A DNA stretch of 64,000 nucleotides from Notospermus geniculatus (Eukaryota; Nemertea; Pilidiophora; Heteronemertea; Lineidae): assembly GCA_002633025.1 (NCBI GenBank), contig NMRB01000007.1:224951-288950 (forward strand), written 5' to 3'. Of this stretch, positions 22,817 through 35,479 are shown piece by piece. The notes under the pieces were generated by a model that saw nothing but the letters and a program-made list of their open reading frames with translations, was not told the DNA's origin and made no database searches. A program made the translations under genes and the position numbers. Position 1 is the first letter of the stretch, and each line of letters starts with the position of its first letter.

Positions 22817-25800
22817 GGTTACAACGAGAATCTAGAAGTAGCCCGGCTGAATTTGATCAATATTTTGACAAGAATCCAAGCAACATCATCGTGATTGTTT
22901 GCTGTTGTTGTTGTCGTTGTAATCACAAGGGAACTGATATCGCTCCTGCCGTGAGGGTGCGCCGTCAGCGACAGTGTCTTCAATCTGGATCATGAGGTTC
23001 AAGGGATGTGTGTGATGGTTCTAGATAGATAAAACGACCTTTCCTAACATGCAAGGACCAACAAACTTGTCCCAGTTTTACTGACATGACATGCCAGAAG
23101 ACCCTGGGGAGTAAATGTCGAGGAACCCTGCTGAGAGTGCTTATAGTGTGTGGAGACTGCTGGTTAGTGGTGATTAATAAATGCTTTCTATTTAGGCTAG
23201 GCCTAAACCCATAAAAGTAGGAGACGAAAGTACATTCCTTTTGATTTCAAGTAATCTTTGTGAAAATGCTGTGTTTAGTTTCTTCCAAAATAACTTACCA
23301 TGGCCCTGCATGATGTCTCTTCTTCTGTCTTGCACATGAACCCATTAGGCCTAGGCTATTGATCTGGCCTCATGAACCAGCCTCAGCTGATCATGCTGAT
23401 TCTTCCATTCAATTATTCATTGTTATCCAGATCAATGAAATCGAATGCTTGTCACAAAAGAGCAAGTCAAACAATCCCATTGAAACAGATAACTCATTTT
23501 TGACCTTTACTGGTATGCCTTTGTGGGCACTAATTTTTTTTACAGCTCCAGTGAACCAGAACACCCTATTGTGCCTCTCTAGGTAGGCCTAAAAATAGTG
23601 GCTTCAGCAACCTACTAACAGGCATCAGCCGGTGTTGTAAGTTCTGCCCAGACAGCGGTGACAACAGAAGTGAATGCTTGCTTGAAAACAACAAGTCAAA
23701 CTCTCCCATCACCACCGTCGGCTGGTGCATTTCTGCACCCGGCTTCTGCCTTCTAGGCCTATTAAAAGTAAGGCTGATACACCCAGGGCCTAAATGAGTG
23801 GAAGTGAAGCCTTGATGAGTAAAGGGTGTGTCAGCCAGATGCATGCTCTGCTTTCTGCTATAACGCTAACTACCTATACTGTTTTACCAGTATGACTACT
23901 GCTACTTTGACTTTACTTACCCATTACCTACCTGAACAAAATGCCACATATAAGGCATTCATTGGGAAATCTCCAAAATGTCCGAAAAGTTGTTAAAAAT
24001 CACCGCTAGAACCAGGCATCCTCGAAATTCCAAAAATGGCCGAGAAAATAGTCCAAAAATCATTGATAGAAGATGTCCGAAATGCATGAAAGCATCTTTG
24101 GAAAATGCGCATGTCACACCCGAGGATGATGTCCAAAACGCTAACAAAGCCACATCATCCTTGAAACCTCATCAACTTGGAAATGGTCAGAAAAAATTTC
24201 ACCAAAATTAGATGGCAGATCAGACAAAATGTTGGAAGTTGAAAACGGATTGATGTTTGATGGTAAGTCACATTTTGTCACATCTCAATCAATTTGTCAC
24301 TGGCAAGTCACAATTGTCACAGCTTTTTGGTGTTTTTTGCATCTTAATGTCACATCAGCTGTGCTTTTGTAACTTTTTCAGGGTAAATTATTCATCAGTG
24401 ATAATGATGAATGCCGTACCGTATTTTTACACTTTGTGAAAAAAGGAACCACCACTTGATGCAGCATACAGTCACATTTAGAAGACTGCGGTAGAATGTA
24501 GAAAACCCAAACCCAAAACAGCCACCTTGGCTCAGCGGATTATCAGTAAATTTGAATTAACAGTGAAGATGCTGCATCGCCCATCGCCTCAGGATGGTGA
24601 ATGAACAACAGTTTTAGATTGAGCTAGTTCTTTCAATTACTGATTACTCCTGTAAAAAACAGACAATGGTTTTGGTATGTGATCAAGTGAGCCATCTGAA
24701 TAGGATAAGATCGACGTGATCCCTTTTTTGAAGTCTGTTGCTGAATCCTGGCTGTAATTCAATAAAGCTTGACTGCTGTTCATTCACCACCCCTACCTCC
24801 TTTTTTCACTTTCATAAGGGACACACTGCATGAGCTATACTGCGAAACTAATGTATTAGGCCGGCCCTGCATACCGCGATCTATAAATATAGGCCTACAC
24901 AGTACTCCTCCAGGGTCTTCACTCGCTGTCCGGCAGTGAAGTACACCTGGCTGCGGACACAATTTTGCAGTAGCTCAAGCGGAGTGTGTCCTTTATGACA
25001 AACAAATTTGTCGTGGCCCATATCTGATGGACCAAAAAAGGGTATCAAGGGTGGAGTCAATTCCTGGCAGAAGATTCGAAAGACAATATCAGAAGTTAGT
25101 GGTGTGTAATGTTAACCACCTGTGTAGGCCGAATACAAAAGTCATGTTCTGTCTAATATTTTACTGGCCAGTTTGTCACATTCTGTCACAGAATTCTCAA
25201 AATGTAAGAGAATTTTAGGCTAGCCAATTCAGAATGTCACCGGCAATCCATTCTCTGTTTAATAAATACTTACCCGTACTGATACCTGACTTACCTGGTC
25301 ACAATTGAGGTAAAATTCCTCCAAAAAAGGGGAAAAAATGGAAGCGCAAAAACCTCCTTATTCAGAATGTCTGATTTCGCAAAATTGCCGTAGGAGGAAA
25401 TTACCGGTATCCAAAAATGACCGAAGATATGCGCATAATGCAGAAAGTAATGGTTCTACTCCATAAAATAAAGGACACCAGTCTGTTGCATGCCTACTAG
25501 TTGAAACCCTGCAATTTGATGCTGTTTATTAACAGCACATCTGTATACCGGTACTGCATCGTAAGCCTAAAGTATGAGAATAAAGACCACTGCTCCCAGC
25601 ATCAATCTGATGCATGCATTCGTTCATCTATCAGATCATTACTTACGTCAGACTTACCTCATCAGAATTCAGGGAACATATCCCTGGTATCCAAAAAATG
25701 TTCGAAAAATTTCAGCGAAATTCATCAAATGAAAAGAGGCAAAAATGAGTTTGCGCAACTCCCTCAAAATAGCCGAAAAATTTCGCATAATTTATTCAAG

Positions 25801-26900
25801 GAAAACAGTGTTCGCGGAAATCTACCAAATGGCGGAATACTCCCGCAGAGTGATGAACTCTGGTGAATAGTGACTTAGTGATGGACAGGGCTGAGAAGTA
25901 TAATCTGAGAGTGCAAGTAACATTGAAAGTGGAAACATTGTGTCTCTTGTCATATTATTTGAGACATTCCTGCACTTCGTAACCTCTGTAAGTGTAACAT
26001 TGCAACAAATAACATCGATAATCGATTCAGCTGTTGTGGGCCACGCCCACCCACATGCTCCTATGTACCATGATTGGTTGATTTTCTCGCACTAGTTGTC
26101 ATGAGTTTGTCAAGATAAGATGAAATAATCTACAGTGCCGTATGGACTGCCATCGATGTTCATGGTCTGTGTTCACTAAAGTGTGGAGGAGTTCCCTCCT
26201 GACAAAAGAATTGGACAACTCTGGATTTGATTCAGGCCAAAGCCTAACGGAAGGATATCAGTTAAAACAACCATCCTTATATGACACTCTTCTGATATTG
26301 TCAAAAGGGAATTGCTGCTTTGAACATCAGTTCAACATCGAAAAGGGGTAACTCCCATATCCAGCGCCTTCCCCAACTGAGTCTCGCACAACCAGACTCT
26401 TCTGTGCTCATAGGGAACTGCCCGGTAGCTCATGTGATCGGAAGGAATGGGTTGCACTCTACACCCAACTTACAGATCAGTATATCACTCTATCAGCATT
26501 TGTATCATTGTTTATGGTGTCAGTATCAGTACATCACTATCTTTCTGGTATCATCAGTACATCAGGCCACGGTGGACCTGGAGGAGCATGTCGCCTACAA
26601 GACAAGCTTGTCTCCAATCAACTACACCTCCAAAATAGTGACTGGGACCGCCTCATCAAGTAAGAGACATAATCCATGTATTCAGTATGTCTGCGTATGA
26701 CGAATCATCCTCTCATGAGATAGATGATCATCACTGCTTTTACTACAAAAGAAAGGGGCTGGTGTAGGGCCTAATTGAAGCTGTTTCTGAAACAGCTGCT
26801 GTTTCCAGAACAGCTGCTATCTCTAAAACAGCTTCTCAGTTTTCACATTGGCCTATATCATGCAGTTACAGCTGAAAAAGTCATGGGGCTTCTAGTGTAG
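22817..26900. other. Region upstream of CFAP418; gene-poor, with scattered repeat fragments
   Basis: No supported gene. The segments at about 23930-24210 and 25290-25870 belong to a dispersed family whose members carry AAAAATGGCCGAAAA-like sequence. On the minus strand they end in a splice-donor-like CAG|GTAAGT or GAG|GTAAGT. Related copies lie at about 31950-32250 and 32450-33400. A tRNA-like fragment (CCTTGGCTCAGCGGATTATC) is near 24525. A TTCTGAAACAGCTGCTGTTT palindrome and its echoes lie near 26785-26840. Confidence 0.45.
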
Positions 26901-26929
26901 AGTTTGTATTCTGTCATCAAAATTTCGAC

Positions 26930-27110
26930 AAAGAAGTAAGGCAATAAAAGAAGAAGAGAGCATTCATACAGGCAATAACCCATCATGGATTAAGCTGTCT
27001 CACAAGCAACCATCAAACCATGGTTGACATGCTGCTGACAACTTCATCCTGATGAAAGGGACTATGTATGCACAAAAATCCTTCAACCGGGGGGAGTTGG
27101 CCTACAAAGG
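26930..27110. repeat. Copy 1 of a duplicated segment (copy 2 at 34000-34150)
   Basis: This segment shares CAATAACCCATCATGGATTA-type sequence, CCATCAAACCATGGTTGA and the GATGAAAGGGACTATGTATG block with 34000-34150, at moderate to high identity in the same orientation. Downstream parts (27180-27260 and 34200-34280) continue the resemblance through the GCCTGGAAAAnACACATGCA and CTAGCCCTGGA blocks. Confidence 0.75.
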
Positions 27111-28544
27111 ACCGGGATCACCAGTCCTAGGCCTGGTGGAACGTGCATACAGTCTAAGTAGGCCTATTACTTACACGGTGTACCTGTAAGAGATGCCTGG
27201 AAAAAACACATGCATTGACAGGGGTAATGATTCTAGCCCTGGAACCTCCAGGAATTCAAGTTTAAGTGTACAACATGTACGCAAGTTATTACCGGTGATG
27301 CTGATTGGAAAAGCTCCAGGAAATCAAGATTAGGTGTACAACATGTACCGGTACGCAAGTTTTAAGAATACATGTACTTGGGTTCCCCACCCCTCCTGAT
27401 GTCAGTGCCAGGGGTCCAGGGCTGTGGGAGACCACTGGTCATTGGTGCATCTCCATCTTCTCTCTCTTGGTAGGCCAACAGCGATACATCATAAGAGCAT
27501 TGGGAAGACTTCATATTCTGAAAAACTGTGTTGAGAATTAGACATCTGAAAAAGAACTGATGTTAAGTGCATTCAATGACAGTAGATGGCCTCTTTCTGA
27601 TGGCACCCTGATTTTCAGGAATGTAAGGGTTGATGATGAGGCTGCTCTTCTCCATTTGGATTTGTTGGTATTGAAAATATGCAAATGTGATGATGGCATT
27701 ATCTGGTCTTCAAGTTGCTCATATCAAATGACATTTGTAGGTGACTTTGTCATTAACAGGAGTTGTGAATCCCATTCATATTGACTGACTCCTTGAGAAC
27801 CACAGAGAGCACACTATGCGAATTTAGGAGCAAGTGGTCCTGGAGTGTGTAGCGACACAATCAGAGGGCTGAATCAAGATGGGGGAGCTGGAAGCCGACA
27901 CTGGATGCAGAAACTTCAAATAGGGTAACACCTCAGACTGCTAAGTGTGGAAAAAGAAATTCATCATCTGTGAGCCCATGAGATGAATTCCCTGCTGCGA
28001 CTGAGAAACCTGGGAGAAAAAGTGCTCAACAGAGGGAATCTGACGTGGCTCAAGCGATTGGGATTGGGGACAGGGGAGAGTTTCAGAGTGTGGGATGGAG
28101 GGAGGGAAAGGGCAGAGGAAAATGCTGCAAACCACAAAATGTTGAATGCTACGCTGATCAGGAGCAACCCCAATAATCACAAGACCCTCAACACCTGCCA
28201 ATGACAGCACCATCTACAAATGCCATGATCTAACTCATCAGATAAGAATGCCGTTCACAAATTCACATGTCTGTTCAGCTCTGGGGAGCTTCAGACAACT
28301 GACCACTGCACTGTACTGTCACAGTCAAGTCAGAAGAGATTCTGGACCCTCACAGGAAGTCAAGATTAGGTGTACAACATGTACAATTCCGGTACGCAAG
28401 TTATGACAAGGGATTCTAGTCTTGGCCTTACCTGTTGTACATTACCTGAAGGGGATTGCATGATCTGTGATTGTGACATCACATCGGCTTGCCAATAGAC
28501 TGTGACCATGATGACAGCACTGCTTCCAAGTAGATCTCAGGCTG

Positions 28545-28845
28545 TCTTGCACCATCAACATGGACCATTGCATCTGGTTCTTTGTCGACCCCAGGCTATC
28601 TTGCACCGTTCAGCATGGACCATCACTCGACGTCTTCTTCCTTGTCGACTGCAGCCTATCTTGCACCATCAACACGGACCATCATGTCTGCTCCCCTGTA
28701 GACCCCTGGCGTCATGTAGATCAACATGGACCATCGTATCTGCTTTCTTGTTGACCTCGCCTGTTTTGTACCATCAACATGGACCATCATGTCAGCTCCC
28801 TTTTACACCTCTGGCTATCTTAAATCATCAACATGGACTATGACT
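28545..28845. repeat. Minisatellite, ~58-bp unit, six degenerate copies
   Basis: CACCATCAACATGGACCATC recurs about every 58 bases, followed each time by a variable TGTCTGCTCCCTTGTAGACC-like half. Copies are degenerate and some have shifted lengths. The plus-strand frame at 28502-28843 is a by-product of the array. Confidence 0.85.
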
Positions 28846-28989
28846 GGTTGACCCTCTCATTGAAGTCTTGTAGGAAACATGTCTCAGGCTGTCTGTTGAT
28901 CGTTATGTCATCTGTATGAGCCTCTTCACCTTTCTGATGACTTCCAAGCTCCTTTCCTGTGGCACCAGTCTGCTATTTGTAAGTATCTA

Positions 28990-29610
28990 ACTATTGAAGT
29001 TTTGTGAAGATTAAACAATAGCAAGTGGTGTTTTGTGGCCGAAAATTAGGAAGATGGAGGTAGGATTTTAATGAAGTTTTCCACCACTGATTTGTCTAAT
29101 CTTCTGAAGAAAAGGTTGTACTTACCATTTTCCTAGTCTTCATGAGGTTTGGATCCATCTTCCAGGCTTACTCTTTCGGAAATGGTTGTTATCATGAAAC
29201 TGCCAACCCATGATCATGGGAACACCAAAATTTGTATCAGTAAAAATGCCAATGGGCCAATTTGGAACACCTTGATGACAAGTGTTTCATTCAGTACTCC
29301 ATCGGACCACAACTCATCAGAAATGACCATGGACCTCAGGCGATCTGAATGGAACCCAATGAAATCCAAGTTGTCTTTCAAGTGACCACTTCACTTGAGA
29401 ACAGACCCAAGCTCAATTGAACTGGAATTGATGTGTAGCTTGCACCACACTCTTTGATGATGTATCACTGAAATGGATGCATCAGATGACCGAAAAATTC
29501 CGCGTTTGAGCATTGGGGACCTCGAGAGGCCTTTTCTGACAGTTCAGACACAACCATCGCCAAAGGCAAACCTTTCTGTGCCTTCTCCCTCACTCTTGTC
29601 ATTGATCAGG
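28990..29610. repeat. Copy 1 of a ~610-bp local duplication (copy 2 at 35480-36110)
   Basis: Both copies share long near-identical stretches, including TTTCCACCACTGATTTGTCT, a TTGTACTTACCATTTTCCTA block, the CATCGGACCACAACTCATCA block and the GGACCTCGAGAGGCCTTTTC block. They differ by single-base changes and short indels (for example, the second copy lacks TTCG after ACTC). Both are in the same orientation, about 6.5 kb apart. Confidence 0.9.
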
Positions 29611-29629
29611 GCCCAGGGTGATCTCATCA

Positions 29630-31725
29630 CTGCTATCCCTCTGGAGAGAATGGCAAATTTAAGTGCCCAGATCTCAATGCTCTGGTTGTCTACTGTGTGT
29701 CTCCTTTTAGACAAACACGCAGGGTCTCTTTCTTTCATGACCTTGTGACTGCAGATTCTGAAAAACTGGGGTGAGAATTACAGCCCTGAAAAAGAACACA
29801 TGCAATGTACGGCAACGCTAGTACTGGACCCTCCAGAAAGTCAAATTTTACTGCTGAGCCGATCCAGCAAACAATGGCAAGTAGGCCCATGGGCGTTTTC
29901 ACCAAATTTAAGTGCCGAGATCTCAATGCTGTAGTTGTGTGCTGCCTGTCTCCCTTCAGAAAAACAGGCAGGGTCCCCTTTCATGACCTTGTGACTGCAG
30001 AATCTGAAAAACTGGGGTGAGAATTACAGCCCTGAAAAAGAACACATGCAATGTACGACAATGCTAGTACTGGACCATCCAGAAAGTCAAACTTCACCGC
30101 TGAGCAAACAGCACAGCAACAGAACAGCATCTTCTAGTGTGATCATCAGGAGAGAATGGCAAATTTAAGGGCCGAGATCTCAATGCTCTGGTTGTCTACT
30201 GTGTGTCTCCTTTTAGACAAACACGCAGGGTCTCTTTCTTTCATGACCTTGTGAGTGCAGATTCTGAAAAACTGGGGTGAGAATTACAGCCCTGAAAAAG
30301 AACACATGCAATGTACGGCAACACTAGTACTGGAACGTCCAGAAAGTCAAACTTCACCGCTGAGCAAACAGCACAGCAACAGAACAGCATCTTCTAGTGT
30401 GATCATCAGGAGCAGGAGAGAATGGCAAATTTAAGGGCCGAGATCTCAATGCTCTGGTTGTCTACTGTGTGTCTCCTTTTAGACAAACACGCAGGGTCTC
30501 TTTCTTTCATGACCTTGTGATTGCAGTTTCTGAAAAATTGGGGTGAGAATTACAGCCCTGAAAAAGAACACATGCAGTGTACGGCAATGCTAGTACTGGA
30601 CCGTCCAGAAAGTCAAACTTCACCGCTGAGCAAATGGCACAGCAACAGAACAGCATCTTCTAGTGTGATCATCAGGCATGTCAGGAGAGAATGGCAAATT
30701 TAAGGGCCGAGATCTCAATGCTCTGGTTGTCTACTGTCAAGTGTGTCTCCTTTTAGACAAACACGCAGGGTCTCTTTCTTTCATGACCTTGTGACTGCAG
30801 ATTCTGAAAAACTGGGGTGAGAATTACAGCCCTGAAAAAGAACACATGCAATGTACGGCAACGCTAGTACTGGACCCTCCAGAAAGTCAAATTTTACTGC
30901 TGAGCCGATCCAGCAAACAATGGCAAGTAGGCCCATGGGCGTTTTCACCAAATTTAAGTGCCGAGATCTCAATGCTGTAGTTGTGTGCTGCCTCTCTCCC
31001 TTCAGACAAACAGGCAGGGTCCCCTTTCATGACCTTGTGACTGCAGAATCTGAAAAACTGGGGTGAGAATTACAGCCCTGAAAAAGAACACATGCAATGT
31101 ACGGCAACGCTAGTACTGGACCGTCCAGAAAGTCAAACTTCACCGCTGAGCAAACAGTACAGCAACAGAACAGCATCTTCTAGTGTGATCATCAGAAGAG
31201 AATGGCAAATTTAAGGGCCGAGATTTCAATGCTCTGGTTGTCTACTGTGTGTCTCCTTTTAGACAAATACGCAGGGTCTCTTTGTTTCATGACCTTGTGA
31301 CTGCAGATTCTGAAAAACTGGAGTGAGAATTACAGCCCTGAAAAAGAACACATGCAATGTACGGCAACGCTAGTACTGGACCCTCCAGAAAGTCAAATTT
31401 TACTGCTGAGCCAATCCAGCAAACAATGGCAAGTAGGCCCATGGGCGTTTTCACCAAATTTAAGTGCCGAGATCTCAATGCTGTAGTTGTGTGCTGCATG
31501 TCTCCCTTCAGACAAACAGGCAGAATCTTGTGACTGCAGAATCTGAAAAACTGGGGGGAGAATTACAGCCCCCTGAAAAAGAACACATGCAATGTACGGC
31601 AACGCTAGTACTGGACCGTCCACAAAGTCAAACTTCACCGCTGAGCAAACAGCACAGCAACAGAACAGCATCTTCTAGTGTGATCATCAGGAGAGAATGG
31701 CAAATTTAAGGGCCGAGATCTCAAT
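29630..31725. repeat. Tandem array of ~250-bp units in two variants
   Basis: The anchor CCTTGTGACTGCAG (or a one-base variant) recurs at about 29741, 29987, 30247, 30513, 30787, 31033, 31293 and 31527, a spacing of 234-274 bp. After a common CTGGGGTGAGAATTACAGCC half, the units diverge into two forms. Type A contains GAGCCGATCCAGCAAACAAT and GGCCCATGGGCGTTTTCACC. Type B contains CAACAGAACAGCATCTTCTA and GTGTGATCATCAGG. The order is A B B B A B A B, preceded by a partial B. Internal frames repeat from copy to copy and are not evidence of genes. Confidence 0.93.
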
Positions 31726-31734
31726 GCTGTTGAA

Positions 31735-31860
31735 AGTCCATACTTACATAACCATGAAACCCTCTCTCATTCAATCAGCGTTGGCAAGATGAATCAAGTC
31801 CATTCACATCCCTCTGATCAACAAGGGGGGATCTCCGATCTTCTGCCTTGAAGTGATACA
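31735..31860. repeat. Dispersed repeat, copy 1 of 3
   Basis: GTCCATACTTACATAACCAT followed by GGCAAGATGAATCAAGTCCA and AGATCTTCTGCCTTG-like sequence. Similar copies lie at 34695-34830 and, more diverged, 35325-35465. On the minus strand each copy has a GTAAGTATGG donor-like site. Confidence 0.8.
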
Positions 31861-31949
31861 TACATGACCAGTTCTACATCTACAGTTCTATCAGTATGAC
31901 TACCAGCTAGGCCTACTGCTATTTTTTGGTGGCTATACCATACTTACCA

Positions 31950-32260
31950 TTACTTACCTGAACAAAATGTCAGAGGAGACATTCTTTGGAAAATCCCAAA
32001 AATGGCCGAAAAATTGTCCAAAAATCACTGATGGAACCGCGGACATCCTTGGAAATATCCAAAAGATCAGGAAAATTGTCCAAAAATTACCGGCGGAAGA
32101 TCAAAATGCGAATAGGCATTCGTGGAAAATGACCGCGAATGAAAAAAGCGTGCACACCAAACATTGCCCAAGGACAATGTCAAAAATGCAGAACTGCATC
32201 ATCCTTGAAACCTCCTCAAAATGACCAGAAAAATTTGGTCAAAATTAGATGGCAGATATC
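31950..32260. repeat. Dispersed repeat related to 23930-24210
   Basis: Both copies start with TTACCTGAACAAAATG, contain several AAAAATGGCCGAAAAA/AAAATCACTGATGGAA-like modules and end with CTCATC/CTCCTCAAAATG, AAAAATTTnnnCAAAATTAG and ATGGCAGAT. They are diverged but collinear over about 280 bases. Confidence 0.75.
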
Positions 32261-32869
32261 TGCGCCATCTGCCCCCATCGAAACATCAAGGATTAAAGGT
32301 CTGCTGCACTCACTCAGGGAATGTCTAAGTTATGTTGTCATGGACCTGTGCAAAATTACTGCACTATTGCTCACACTGTTCTCACCATCAAATGTCTACC
32401 CCAGGGTAATGCACCCTGGGCATGATTGTAATAAACATTAAAGTTTGTAAATTGTGGATTTGACTCACCTGCTCATAATTCGAAATCAAAAATACCGCAA
32501 AAATATTCCGCTGTGGATTCGAAAACATCAAGAAAAGCCAATGTCATTGCGCAAAAATCACCGCAGGAAAAATGCATCGAAACCTCTTCAGTTCGAAATT
32601 GCAATGAAATGAACCACAGGGGTTCTCACATCCAGCAGTTTCAGCAAGGGTCTCGCAGAAAATTGTGGCCCCCATCTGCTGGTTACCTGATGATACTCAG
32701 GCAGATTTATGTGTGAAAAATGAAAGAAGTGGAAATTGGTGGTCACAGAATTTTCCCATGAAGACAGCAAATTTACCCACTGCCTCTTTGGTACAGAACA
32801 GTAAAGGTTGATAAAGTGCATCAGTATTGGTTCACTAAACAGGCCATGAATGACCTGAAAGAGCATGAA

Positions 32870-33800
32870 CCCTAAAATCTGAACCAGTCACTTCCAATCA
32901 TCTAGTACGGTACCTCGAAGGAGATGCTCAAATGATTCAGAAGACATCTCAAAAATGGCCGTAAAATTAGCGCAAAAATCACCGAAATTATTTCTTTATT
33001 TACCAAAAATGGAATCGCGAAGAGTAAAAACATCGCTTACGGAAGTTTTGTAAAGACAGCAATTCATCGACTGCCTCTGGTAGTGGTACGGAACAGCAAA
33101 GGTTATTGTTGTTGGTATCAGTATGGTCACCTGATAGTTCAGGCTGATTGGTCATCAGTGAAAGAATGAAAAGTTGTCACAAATGCTCATAGAAGTTTCA
33201 TGAAGACAGTAAATTCATCTGCTGCCTGTTTGGCACAGAACAGCAGAGATTGCTATGAGTATCAGTATCAGTATCAGTATAACAGGCCATGAAGGACCTG
33301 TAAGATCATGAACCCTAAAAGCTGAGCCAGCGATCTCCAATCATGTAGTACCTCGAAGGAAGATCCAAAATGATTCAGGAGACATCTCAAAATGGCCGTA
33401 AAATTTGCGCAGAAATCACCGAAATTATTTCTTTATTTACCAAAAATGGAATCGCGCAGAGTAAAAATATCGCTCACGGAAATTTCATAAAGACAGCAAT
33501 TCATGGACTGTCTCTAGGGTGTGGTACGGAACAGCAAATATCATTACTATTGTATCGGTATCAGTATATGGTCACCTGACGATAGTTCAGGCTGATTGAT
33601 ATTCATCAGTGAAAGAATGAAAAGTGGTCACAAATGCTCATAGAAGTTTCATGAAGACAGTAAATTCATCCGCTGTCTGTTTGGCACAGAACAGCAGATA
33701 TTGCTATGAGTATGAGTATGAGTATCAGTATCAGTATAACAGGCCATGAAGGCCTGTAAGAACATGAACCCTAAAAGCTGAGCCAGCCATCTCCAATCAT
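32870..33800. repeat. ~440-bp tandem duplication, two copies plus a partial third
   Basis: Units begin near 32870, 33310 and 33762 with GAACCCTAAAATCTGA or GAACCCTAAAAGCTGAGCCA. Each full unit holds CCGAAATTATTTCTTTATTT, ACGGAACAGCAAA, a GTATCAGTATCAGTAT microsatellite and ACAGGCCATGAAGG. The (TATCAG/TATGAG)n runs near 33258 and 33708 have expanded differently in each copy. Confidence 0.9.
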
Positions 33801-33999
33801 CTAGTACCTCCAGTAGTGATATGAAGATCTTCTCAACAGTTAAGGGACATGATCTCATTGTCATATGCTCTATGGATGGTTTATCACAGTGGACATGGTA
33901 TTGGTAGGCCTAGATGTGAAACCGAAAAGCAGTATTCTTAAATTGTGCAGTTAGTCGATGAAAATGAAATAGGCCTAGCTGAAAGCAAATACAGGGTGG

Positions 34000-34280
34000 T
34001 AATAAGAGAAAGAGAGAGCATTAATGATTAACAGGCAATACCCATCATGGATGGAGCTGTCTGGCTAATCAACCATCAAACTATGGTTGAATAGCCTCTG
34101 ACAACACCATCCTGATGAAAGGGACTATTGTATGCACAAAAATCCTTCAACCAGTGGGCCTGAGTCCTATGCCTAGAGCGTGCATACAGTCTAACATAAG
34201 CCTTAAGAGCGTACCTGAAAGAGATGCCTGGAAAAGAGACATGCAATGTACAGAAACGCTAGCCCTGGACCATCCAGGAA
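34000..34280. repeat. Copy 2 of the 26930-27260 segment
   Basis: Collinear with 26930-27110 and 27180-27260. It continues on its right into sequence shared with the ~250-bp tandem array at 29630-31725 (GAGCCGATCCAGCAAAC). This shows that the duplications in this region have recombined with each other. Confidence 0.75.
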
Positions 34281-34694
34281 GTCAAGTTTTATCGCTGAGC
34301 CGATCCAGCAAACTTGGCAAGTTTGGGTATTTTCACCCATGGAGAACAGCAACTTAAGTGTGATCTGATCACTTGCTGTTTATTGGGAGAGAATGGCAAA
34401 TGTAAGTGCCGAGATCTCAGTCCTGTGGTTATACTCCCTGTCCTCTTTCAGACAAGCAGGGTCTCTTCTTTCATGACCCTGTAACTGCACATTCTGAAAA
34501 ACTGAGGCAAGAATAAGAATCCTGAAAAAGAATACATGCAATGTACAGCAATGCTAGTCCTGGACCCAGGAAGTCAAATTACCACTAAGCCAATCCAGCA
34601 AACATGGCATGCAAAGGTCAGTCACATGACAGCAACTTAAGCATGGATCGAGATTGTTGTTACTCACCAACCTGCATCAGCACAATGCTGATGA

Positions 34695-34830
34695 AGGTCC
34701 ATACTTACATAACCATGCAACATTCTCTTGTTCAGTCAGCCTTGGCAAGATGAATCAAGTCCATTTCACATCCATCTGGTCAACAAGGGGTTTTGATGGC
34801 AGAGGGTCCTTTCTCAGATCTTCTGCCTTG
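34695..34830. repeat. Dispersed repeat, copy 2 of 3
   Basis: Closely matches 31735-31860 (TCCATACTTACATAACCATG and GGCAAGATGAATCAAGTCCA). It is preceded by CACCAACCTGCATCAGCACA, which is also present before the third copy at 35325. Confidence 0.85.
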
Positions 34831-35479
34831 CCCTGATAGGCCCCACTTGGAATATCGTAGCTGTCATCTCCATCCTGTACCTGACACCAATGACACACTG
34901 CCTCCATCTCCATGAGCAGGACAGTGCCTGAAAGGGTCTGATTGTAGATTTATGCATTCATAGCAGTTGGCCAAACTGCTGGATCCTGACATTGATTGGC
35001 CAACATCAGATTTGACAGGAAATGATCAGAGACTACAGAGGATGTTGTTCCAAGTCCATCATCCAGTATTTCTCTTCTCCCAGAGACAAGTCCTCCTCAG
35101 TCTCTGCTCTGACATCTATGGTACATTTAACTGTGCATGAGCTACTTCTCATCTCCTTGTAAATGATGCTCTCTTTGTAAAATCTCAATGCCACAAACTA
35201 TGGTTCATGTCAGCCATCAGCTGTTGTTACTTGTAGAATGAATGACTGTCTGACTGACTTGAAAAAGTGGCAGAATCAAGGACTGTTGTTGTTTACTCAC
35301 CAACCTGCATCAGCACAATGCTGATGAAGGTCCATACTTACACAGCCCAAAAGGTGAATCATTCCATTTCATCTCTTGAATGGAAGTGATGTTCCATCTG
35401 GTCAACAGGGGGCTGGTTTGGGGGGGATGTCCAATCTCACATCATCTGCCTGGCAGTGGTACTTGAAGCTATTTGTTAG

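Noticed and set aside
28502-28843. 113-codon plus-strand frame
   Set aside because: It lies entirely within the ~58-bp minisatellite, and its repeated peptide follows the repeat unit.
29735-31499. Near-identical minus-strand frames of ~63-70 codons at 29735-29926, 30781-30972 and 31287-31499
   Set aside because: They are the type-A units of the tandem array. Identity follows recent duplication and there is no splice or start evidence.
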